A stretch of DNA of 64,000 bases from Pseudoips prasinana (taxonomy: Eukaryota; Arthropoda; Insecta; Lepidoptera; Nolidae): positions 29,206,549 to 29,270,548 of the forward strand of contig OX621234.1 of NCBI GenBank assembly GCA_951640165.1, read 5' to 3'. How positions within the stretch are numbered: position 1 is the first letter of the stretch; the number at the start of each line of letters is the position of its first letter. Made by a program: the position numbers and the translations under genes. The notes beneath the pieces are model-generated. The model made no database searches and was not told the DNA's origin. It was given only the letters and a program-made list of their open reading frames with translations. Shown here piece after piece: positions 56,512 to 64,000 of this stretch.

Positions 56512-58530
56512 TATGTTCTGGCATTATAGTAAGGCTAAAATATAGCCAGAAATATACTTACATTTTATTATACAATTGATCAATTGTTTATAGAACTACA
56601 AAGTCTTCAAATATTTTGTGTACATTTTATGAGTTTTACATAGGTTTATGCTAATTAAGATTTAAGTGTCAGTAGCGTTCGTTATATCAAAATACAATCT
56701 TTTACAAAACATATTAATTAAATTCAAAAAACAACTAAAATTTTTATATTTTTCATGTACCTACCAAGCGCGTGACGACGCGAATAATTAATATTTATAT
56801 TTAATCGACTAATAGATTAACATATTATATGAATTTATCAAATGGATCCGTACACTTAAAAAATAGAATCAATTTGGTAAATCAAATTAACATGTATTAT
56901 ACATTGGATAGAGTTAGGATAAAAGTTAAGATTATCTCCTGTTATAGGGCTCCAAACTTTACGTTGCCTGAATTTGGGCTTTGCATATGTAGTTCAAAGT
57001 CCAATATCATACTGTAAATGTAACATTAAGATAGCGGTACAATAGTTGAAAAATATTGACAAGATCAAACAAAAAATCAATTTCTTACAGAATTAACATA
57101 TTCTTACAGTTCTTACTATATGGACAATATTCCAGTCTACTCTCTTAGGTACACATCTGGTCTTAATTTGATACTCTTCCTCTCTCTAATAAACTTTAGC
57201 TTACTTGTGAGTCAGCTGCCATAAGTAAGTAAATCTCCAGATATACTCAATTTTATTAGTTACCATCTATCTCTACGGCTAGGTTAAGCTAAGAAAGTAA
57301 GTATACATAATGGATGAGTTTGGTGCATGTAACATCAGAAATATACTGCTGACTAAATCCATGAAGATTAAAATTTGTGCACACCAAACTCATTGAAAAT
57401 AAAGAGATAGTTATGGACTTTCTTAAAACTACTACCGATTCAAGAAAGCCCCAACTACCTCATTTTTAGCATACAAAATAAATATGCAGATTTAGGTATG
57501 GGACAAAATATTTGAGGTAGTCCATCCCAACCAGGCTCATCGCTGGATTTAATGATAAGAGTTTAACTCGTAATGCTATTTTTGTACGTATGGATAAACG
57601 GATACTAAATTATATTTTCTAATATAATCGGACAAGTCTAGTAGTCCAACAATCGGATTATGAGTTAATATTTGAAAATTATCACATTAATGTTATTAAT
57701 TGATTTCTTATTACCATACTTCTAATGTGTTAATATATTTTTGCCGTATCTCACTAAAATATTACCTTCACTCACGCTCAATAATATTTCAGACTTGAGT
57801 GAATATGCTTAAAATTTTATTGTCATAGGTATGTAGCTAAACAAAACAAATCCGGTCCAATAATCGTCTGGATTACTATTTAATATTTAGATGTAGATAG
57901 GTGTTGTAGTAATCAAATATTTGTATAAAATTCAGTATTTTGCAGTCTGCTCATACCGCCCGTCTAAAATGCAGCAGTGATAGAATTGCTCTGAGTTATA
58001 TCTATGTTAGTATTTTGTACACGGACCTCGGATTCAGTGGGCAGATGATATTTTACATATTTCGTACAGCCAAATGGGCAGGATACAACTTCCGTAAGTA
58101 AAAATAAGCGTCCATACCTCAATATCTGTCGAATCTGAATGTCATTTTGACTTTATTGAAATTTTGTCAATATAAATTAAAAAACAAGATTAACTATTTA
58201 AACATATTAATTGGACGCAAAGTATGGGGCTTCTAAAAGCATCTTACATGACACGTGCGTAATGATAGGAAAGTTAGTCTTATTGTGATGGGAGTTGGTT
58301 TTAGCAGATCAATCTTTAGAATAATGTTGAATATCATTATGTAATTTCACCCCTCTATTTTTTACACTAGAGTTTTTAAACATCAGATGCTTCCTAACTA
58401 TTGAAACGTACCTGCATAAAATGAATACATTAAGGTGAAACGTTCAGACAATTATTTGGATAAAAATAGTGTTACCACGCTGTTTGATTATTGAACTATT
58501 AATTATGCAAGCTAATTTCGACCCTTGCTA
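56512..58530. other. no gene seen
   Basis: AT-rich sequence without recognisable exons, RNA genes or elements. Confidence 0.45.
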
Positions 58531-58539
58531 TGGCATTTG

Positions 58540-59200
58540 CAGCCTCAAATATTGATGAATATCAGGATCGCGGGTGTATTTCTCAGATTGGCCTAAATAT
58601 ATTGCAGTTATTTGGTACCTTCTGTGTACTTTTACGTACCTCTCCTGAAAATCTGTGTACTTACGCCCGTACAGTGATATTTGAAATATTAGGTACACCC
58701 GCTATCCTGATGTCAGAACCGCGGGTGTACTGTTAAACAGTGTACCAAGTTACATATATTGGTTAAGTACATTTGGTACCTCTTGTGTACCTCATGAAAC
58801 AAGTATTCAACAAATAAAATACGGTATGCTTCTTGAGAAATTAAATAAATCATTTTTCACTTTTACAATTTACATCGTTACTATTTTATTTAAAAAGAAC
58901 CGTAGTAATCTAACCCAGAACCTTCACATTAAGCATATACTATTATTCCGTTACCGGAAATCGAACCCATATATATGTAACTTGGTACACTGTTTAACCA
59001 TACACCCGCGGTTCTGACATCAGGATAGCGGGTGTACCTAATATTTCAAATATCACTGTACGGGCGTAGGTACACATATTTTCAGAAGAGGTACGTAAAA
59101 GTACACAGAAGGTACCAAATAACTGCAATATATTTAGGTCAATCTGAGAAATACATCCGCGATCTTGATATTCATAAATATTGTGATGTATCTGAGAATA
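58540..59200. repeat. large foldback element, arms over 200 bp
   Basis: About 58540-58770 and 58970-59200 are inverted copies with scattered changes. They share tattgcagttatttggtacc, ttctgtgtacttttacgtac, aggtacacccgctatcctga and cagaaccgcgggtgta. The arms contain repeated ggtacc/gtgtac units. The spacer carries a B-box-like sequence when reversed (gggttcgatttccggtaac), hinting at a SINE component. Frames crossing it are accidental. Confidence 0.75.
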
Positions 59201-59235
59201 TAAACTGTCGAAATATTACATAGGATTGTTTCGAC

Positions 59236-59332
59236 TTATCAATTTCGAGGGCATTAATTGGTGTTCTAGACCAAATGATATTACCAATATCATTTGGTCT
59301 AGTCCAGCAATTAATGCCCTCAAAGTTGATAA
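59236..59332. repeat. 47-bp-arm hairpin with internal loop
   Basis: The arms 59236-59282 and 59286-59332 pair well (ctagaccaaatgatatt/aatatcatttggtctag; gagggcattaattg/caattaatgccctc), apart from a 5-nt internal loop and single mismatches. The loop is acc. It is roughly the size and shape of a pre-miRNA, but equally of a small foldback. It follows the larger foldback by 36 bp. Confidence 0.8.
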
Positions 59333-59339
59333 TACACAG

Positions 59340-60185
59340 TGGAGGAATAATTTATTTTAAAAATTTTATCAGTGTTTCTCTATGCTACTTACTGTAATAT
59401 TACGATGACCTAAAAATATATTTCCCTTTTCACACAATTAATTTTAAACTATTAAACTTTTCTGCCTTTGCATTAGTTTACTATACGGTTAGAATTGCAT
59501 AGTAAGGTCATAAAATTCTCGTCCAACTAACATCTGCAAATTTAATACATAATTTGCACTTATGAAATCCGAATCTAATCGATAATGGTCCTGAAAGATT
59601 TCGCACAATTAAAACGTCCTCATTGAAATACATTCCAATAACAAAATGCTATAAAATGTTATCTAAAGATCCACAATCGGATCAGTGGTTTAGGAACGCA
59701 TGGAGAAGAAAAATTTAACCTGTATCTATACATTTTAAGATGAGACGACCATGCCTGTGGTACCTTTTACCCATTATATATACTATATATATTGCGTTTC
59801 GTTAATAACGAATACACTTTTCTATTAATTGACAGATTATTCTGCTAAGAACACCGAGGTATATTTTGTGGTTTACAAAGGTAATTGATAGTTCATCTGA
59901 GATTATAAATTGTCATACGATAATTAATCGTAGATGTAACATGGATTAGAAATAGATACTTTGGACTAACGTCGTTTATTGCCAAAACTGTAATCTAAGA
60001 AAGTTGTTTTAATAAATAATTTGTTGTCATCTCACTAATACGCATTTTTATTCCTTGTTTATCATATAGCCTACCTAGCTTGAATAACATCCATGGTAAT
60101 TGACTACTCACGCACGTAGGTAAGCACGGTCTGGCCATTTAGCGTCCTAGATTATCGGAAGGACATCGCGGTTTACCTAGAGAAA
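59340..60185. other. no gene seen
   Basis: AT-rich flank of the piggyBac-like element. Nothing recognised. Confidence 0.45.
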
Positions 60186-60190
60186 GTTAA

Positions 60191-60203
60191 CCCTTTACCG
60201 CAT
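60191..60203 (+). repeat. piggyBac left TIR
   Basis: ccctttaccgcat directly after the TTAA target; perfect inverted match at 63056-63068. Confidence 0.93.
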
Positions 60204-60322
60204 GGATTTTTTAAATCTTTAGGAAAAAATATATGTCGGTATAGGGCATTTATAGGTCCCCAAAAAAATATTTAAAAAAATATAGAAGACCATGTAAAAA
60301 AGATACATAGGTAAAAGTAATT

Positions 60323-60392
60323 GTTCCAAATATGGAACGCCATGCGTTCTAGTTCTAAAACTCAGACGTTCCAAATTTGGTACAACATGCGG
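60323..60392 (+). promoter_or_regulatory. subterminal palindromic motifs, left end
   Basis: gttccaaatatggaac (60323-60338) followed by atgcg, and gttccaaatttggtac (60368-60383) followed by atgcgg. The terminal repeat contains the same atgcgg core in reverse (ccgcat). These are likely transposase-binding sites by analogy with piggyBac internal repeats; the role is inferred. Confidence 0.55.
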
Positions 60393-60470
60393 TGTGATCG
60401 AATTATGTATAACATTGAAAAACAGGAATTAAAAGAAACAACGTGAAACTATGCTATTTAATTAAAGAAA

Positions 60471-62327
60471 TTATGTGTGAAAGTTTTTAAAACAGTTGCG
60501 ATCTTTGTTGAAACAGAGATAACAACCACACTTTTCGCACATCACTTGCGATTTCTGTTTGCATCCTTCCAGTTTACACCGTTGGCGATCGGTTTTCCAA
60601 TCAGGCCAGTGGTTGAACCCATCTCCAGCTACTTCCATTGGAGGTAGTTCTATGCGTCGCCTTGATCGCCCCTTTTTAATTGCCTCAACATCTTGATTCA
60701 GTGGTCGTCCTCGTTTGCGTGTAGTCGGAGTATATACTTTTGAATCTTTGTGCATCAATACGTCTGCTATGGCTAACTTGAAGTCAAGCAATGGAATGTA
60801 AATATCTTCACCTTTCTGTATCATGACTCTTCGCCATAGTAACCAGCTATTCACGCAACAGAGATCAATAAAATGGAAGAACAGCCGGTGGTACCATTTT
60901 TTACTGCGGATTTTGATCCTATAGAAGCCTAACACGGCATCTAGTAAATCAACACCACCCATGTATTTGTTATAAATAGTTACTGCTTTTGGGCAAGGAA
61001 CATCAACTCTACACTTTTGTTTTTTGGAATATCTTTTCACAACTCCCATTGGTTCCTTGCCTACGTAGGATGAACACAAACTGACTGCTTTATTGTCGAC
61101 CCAATTGGTAACTGATAGCTGAACGTCATCAACAGTAACACTTTTTTCGGAGCAATATCCTCGTTCTTTCTTTCCTAAAGCTTTTTTAGATATATTTATA
61201 TTTGGAGCTCTTCTTAGTTGTATTGTGCCTAATGGCAGAAAACCTCTTTTGTGCAAGTTTGCCATTAGCTGCAAACTAGTATACCAGTTATCTACAAAAA
61301 TCTTATGATTCAAATTGTCTGAGACAGTCTCCATTAGTCTTTGTACCACATTTCCTGGCACTCCAAGATCAGGGCAGTTTTCTGGCTGATCAGGGTATTT
61401 TCCTCCGAATAATTCAAAATCATAGCTGAAGCCACTGACTCCGCTTAATACATAATTTAGATAACCCCATTTATGGGGTTTCTTCGCATTGTACTGTCTG
61501 ATCCCCGAAGTTCGGGCCTTGGTAGGGATCATCTGTTCGTCGATTGACAAAAATTCCTCTTTCGGAACTTTTAGTAGCCTTTCGCGAAGGATTTTCATAA
61601 GTGGGCGTATTTTCTGAAGCCTGTCAAACTGTGGGTCATTTGGTTTTAGTTCGTTTGTTTTGTCAAAAAAATGCAAAAATCTTTTAATCTCTTCGAATTT
61701 GTTGCACGTCATTACATTTGCAACTTTTTCAATATACGTGCCTTCCTTCCAGTAATGCCGAGTAGTTGGCAGGTGTACTACCGACATGTATATAATAATA
61801 CCTATAAATTTATAGATGTCTTCATGTTTCACTGAATGCAAGTTTTCGGGTGAAATTTGTGCTGCGTATACGTTGCTTTCTTCCTCAATTAAATTTACAG
61901 CAGATGACGGAAAAAGAAATTTGAAAAACTCCATTGGAGTATTTAGCTGCATAATTTCATCCGGAAGAGTTTCAGATCCCAAAAAAGCAATATTGGATTC
62001 ATCATACTGAATATTGTCATTCGACCACACCAACTTATCTTTCTTTTTTTTCTTACTTGAAGAAGCTGCCTGAGAAGTAGAAGGTTGATTGTCTGTAAAA
62101 TTTTCTAACATCTCCACATGCTCTTCAGTACACTCAAGAAACTCAGTCAGTTCCTCTTCTCCTTCTTCATCTTGTTCTCCTTCATCTTCTCCGTCTGAGG
62201 AAGACGTTTCTTTTTCTTCATTTATGTGTAAAGGATCTTGAGTATTGTAATCGTCTTCATCTGATACATTTTCATCCTCACTGCTCTCTGGAATTACGAC
62301 GATTGTTTGTCGAGGACGCATCTCCAT
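60471..62327 (-). CDS. piggyBac-like transposase (DDE_Tnp_1_7)
   Basis: The 618-residue enzyme would excise and insert its element at TTAA sites. Residues 1-95 are strongly acidic and serine-rich and probably disordered. The DDE domain spans roughly 130-500, with D263 (SIDEQM), D346 (FVDNWYTSLQ), D460 and D463 (MGGVDLLD), the same arrangement as the aspartates of the founding piggyBac enzyme. RKRGRP (537-542) is an AT-hook-like motif, followed by a basic stretch KKGRSRRR (551-558). The C-terminal cysteine-rich domain (C584, C589, C597, C600, C602, C605, C612, H617) matches the zinc-binding domain that recognises the element ends. No stops or shifts were seen. The first ATG (MEMRPRQTIV) is used; an M at residue 3 is an alternative. 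The lack of an adjacent host exon argues against domestication. Confidence 0.93.
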   Translation of the reverse strand: MEMRPRQTIVVIPESSEDENVSDEDDYNTQDPLHINEEKETSSSDGEDEGEQDEEGEEELTEFLECTEEHVEMLENFTDNQPSTSQAASSSKKKKKDKLVWSNDNIQYDESNIAFLGSETLPDEIMQLNTPMEFFKFLFPSSAVNLIEEESNVYAAQISPENLHSVKHEDIYKFIGIIIYMSVVHLPTTRHYWKEGTYIEKVANVMTCNKFEEIKRFLHFFDKTNELKPNDPQFDRLQKIRPLMKILRERLLKVPKEEFLSIDEQMIPTKARTSGIRQYNAKKPHKWGYLNYVLSGVSGFSYDFELFGGKYPDQPENCPDLGVPGNVVQRLMETVSDNLNHKIFVDNWYTSLQLMANLHKRGFLPLGTIQLRRAPNINISKKALGKKERGYCSEKSVTVDDVQLSVTNWVDNKAVSLCSSYVGKEPMGVVKRYSKKQKCRVDVPCPKAVTIYNKYMGGVDLLDAVLGFYRIKIRSKKWYHRLFFHFIDLCCVNSWLLWRRVMIQKGEDIYIPLLDFKLAIADVLMHKDSKVYTPTTRKRGRPLNQDVEAIKKGRSRRRIELPPMEVAGDGFNHWPDWKTDRQRCKLEGCKQKSQVMCEKCGCYLCFNKDRNCFKNFHT

Positions 62328-62557
62328 TTTTTCTACAATTAAAATAATTAAGCAAATTTACTAAAAATAATTACGTACCTATACACATAATTTTATATTA
62401 TATATACTCAGGGCTGAGAGATCATACAAAAGCCCATAAAATACAATTATTTAAATAAACTCGTTATGCGCTACTTTTAATTATCCTACTTAAAAATTAC
62501 ATTATCTGCAGGGTTTAGTAATACCCTGAAAGTATAAAAGATCTTACGCTGCATAAT

Positions 62558-63052
62558 GTTCCCGATTCGGAAATTGTAAATGATTGATTGGAGCGCATAT
62601 TGTTCCATATTTAGTGATAAAGTATTGTGGTCTAACACTGCATAATGTTCCATATTTGGTACTTCAAAAAACATAACAACTGCATGGTGTTCCAAATTCG
62701 GAACATTTAAAAAATGATAATATTCACTACATATTATGGTTTGAACTTACTTCTTTTGCCGTAAAAAGCCTGTGGGTCCATTGTTGTATCAGGTGAATCA
62801 CAAATTTTCTTCAGATATTAACAAAAAACCAATAAAAAATCGTATTGAAAACAGCGAATTGACAATCTGTCAAATTTTGGAAACCAACTGACGAAATAGT
62901 CGATTTTAGTTCCTACGCACCTCTGTAGAGGCGCCACTGGCGCATATTAGGTGAGTTACACTCCCTACATACGAATTAGTTCCAAGAAAAGATCATAGAT
63001 GTCGAAGGAATAAATATATTATACCAAAAGCTGAATGTTCCAAATTTGTGAC
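62558..63052 (-). promoter_or_regulatory. subterminal palindromic motifs, right end (five copies)
   Basis: Copies of gttcc(a)n6ggaac-like sequence lie at 62558-62572, 62602-62613, 62647-62662, 62689-62704 and 63037-63052. The first four have gcat a few bases to the left; the last has atgcgg four bases to the right, merging with the terminal repeat. They lie upstream of the transposase start, so they could also affect its promoter (inference). Confidence 0.55.
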
Positions 63053-63055
63053 GAT

Positions 63056-63068
63056 ATGCGGTAAAGGG
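63056..63068 (-). repeat. piggyBac right TIR
   Basis: atgcggtaaaggg, the perfect inverted match of the left end, followed by TTAA. Confidence 0.93.
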
Positions 63069-63131
63069 TTAAGGTTATTTGAAACTTCTCATGACACTAC
63101 TCAATCGGACATAATACCTCTAGTCCAATTA

Positions 63132-63994
63132 ATAAAGTAGTTGTAGAGTGCGTGAGCGGGAACCTAAGCGATTTCTTCAGAAACTTTTTCAGAGTACTTA
63201 GAGAGAAAACATACTAAAAGTCCTGACGTCTAGGAGGTGAGGCGGAGGAAGGGAGTGGGACAAAGACCTCAGTTTTAGGTTTTTCGCTAATGTTAAAAAA
63301 ATGGCGCGTTTTAGCAAAAAATAAATATTAGATAAAATGAAAGTTTATAAAATTTTCTATAACTTTGATTAAATATACTTTTCCATATTCCAATCCGTTT
63401 TCGAACCATAGGCTCTGGAAAAGACTTCCTCCCAAGAGTACTCCCAGCTTGTGTTAAAATAAATTTAGAGTTAATTTTCGCATCAGGTAATGGTCATCAC
63501 GCTGAATAACTCATCATCATCATCTTGTCCCCACTAATATGGTAGTGGGTATGATTTCCGCACTTAGTCTCGATGTGGACCATTGTACGTGAGCCATGGC
63601 AGCCTTCACTACATCCACCTCCCTCCAGAAGCATATCAGGTCTCCTAAACTTCTCAGGGCAAACCGTAAGAGTTCCGCTGAATAACTTAAATTTTCTATA
63701 TTTCTGGAGCGTGTAGTTCATAAACGGATGGAAATATGAAAAAGTATAGGTACCTACATAATCAAAGTTATAGAAAATTTTACAAGCTTTCATTTCATCT
63801 TAGATTTTTTTTTGCTAAAACGCACCATTTTAAAGATATTAGCGAAAAACCTAAAATTGAGGTCTTTGTCCCCCTCTCCTCCCTCCGCCTCACCTCCTAG
63901 ACGTCAGGACTTTTAGTATGTTTTCCCTCTAAGTACTCTGAAGAAGTTTTTGAAAAAATCACTTAGGTTCCCGCTCACGCACTCTATACTTTAT
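63132..63994. repeat. large foldback element, arms about 285 bp
   Basis: 63132 to about 63420 and about 63702 to 63994 are inverted copies with perhaps 10-15% differences. Shared phrases are agagtgcgtgagcgggaacc, acatactaaaagtcctgacg, tctaggaggtgaggcgga and aaattttctataactttgat. The interior is interrupted by a small LINE-like insertion (63512-63675). It lies against the window edge and the outer boundary is uncertain. The 98-codon frame across it is accidental. Confidence 0.75.
63512..63675 (-). mobile_element. short LINE-like insertion with (ATG)n tail
   Basis: Read on the minus strand it ends atagtggggacaagatgatg-type sequence with an ATG repeat tail. It is flanked by a 12-bp duplication cgctgaataact (63500-63511 and 63676-63687). 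The tail type points to an RTE-like or RTE-mobilised element, but the body differs from the RTE fragment at 21711. Confidence 0.65.
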
Positions 63995-64000
63995 CCTCCT

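Larger units (their letters stand above)
60191..63068 (-). mobile_element. intact piggyBac-like element (2,878 bp)
   Basis: TTAA lies on both sides (60187-60190, 63069-63072). The ends are perfect 13-bp inverted repeats: ccctttaccgcat at 60191-60203 and its reverse complement at 63056-63068. One uninterrupted transposase lies on the minus strand. The 5' leader (62328-63068) and 3' region (60191-60470) contain at least seven copies of a palindromic motif. All parts needed for mobility appear present. Confidence 0.95.

Noticed and set aside
63497..63793. 98-codon open frame as a gene
   Set aside because: It crosses an insertion junction and a foldback arm; the MMMM run is the ATG-repeat tail of the insertion read in frame.
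1..64000. CRISPR array, bacterial operon or endogenous virus
   Set aside because: No regularly spaced direct repeats with unique spacers, no operon-like gene packing and no viral structural or polymerase gene recognised. The YqaJ-type nuclease is best explained by the transposon relic around it.

Overview
The window looks like AT-rich insect nuclear DNA, most likely from a moth or butterfly. The evidence is an intron-rich animal gene buried in dispersed repeats whose types I associate with Lepidoptera: tRNA-derived SINEs, RTE-type LINE 3' ends finishing in (ATG)n, short Helitrons with TC...CTAG ends set between A and T, and piggyBac and mariner elements. I could not test the species assignment.

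One host gene is supported. The last five coding exons of a TMEM198-family seven-transmembrane protein lie on the + strand at 34431-34503, 43123-43214, 45626-45770, 46357-46493 and 46655-46831. Splice phases agree and they encode 207 residues plus a stop. A probable intron follows in the 3' UTR, with its acceptor at 48517. The 5' coding exons were not found, so the first 34 kb is either upstream sequence or a very large intron.

Two intact class II elements lie downstream. A 1,282-bp mariner (55227-56508) has 28-bp inverted repeats, a TA duplication and an uninterrupted DD34D transposase. A 2,878-bp piggyBac-like element (60191-63068) has a TTAA duplication, 13-bp inverted repeats, an uninterrupted 618-aa transposase and at least seven copies of a palindromic subterminal motif. 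Both are candidates for recent or current activity.

Decayed mobile coding sequence, all on the minus strand, comprises a Tc1-like transposase (3021-3830), a Mutator-like/YqaJ-nuclease relic (6623-7660), an RTE tail (21711-21967), a jockey/CR1-type reverse transcriptase (22379-23270) and a PIF1-type helicase with two in-frame stops (38220-39572). The helicase is flanked by a 118-bp minisatellite on one side and a 760-bp element with 162-bp terminal repeats on the other.

The rest is SINEs, short Helitrons, MITEs, large foldback elements, nested insertions and anonymous AT-rich DNA. The most unusual feature is the number of near-perfect palindromes with 0-8-nt loops (for example 29388-29445, 36560-36679, 47096-47146, 49603-49731). 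Their arms are mostly unrelated, which suggests repeated local inverted duplication by template switching, or an assembly artefact that should be excluded. Apart from these candidates I saw no clear undescribed multi-gene system.
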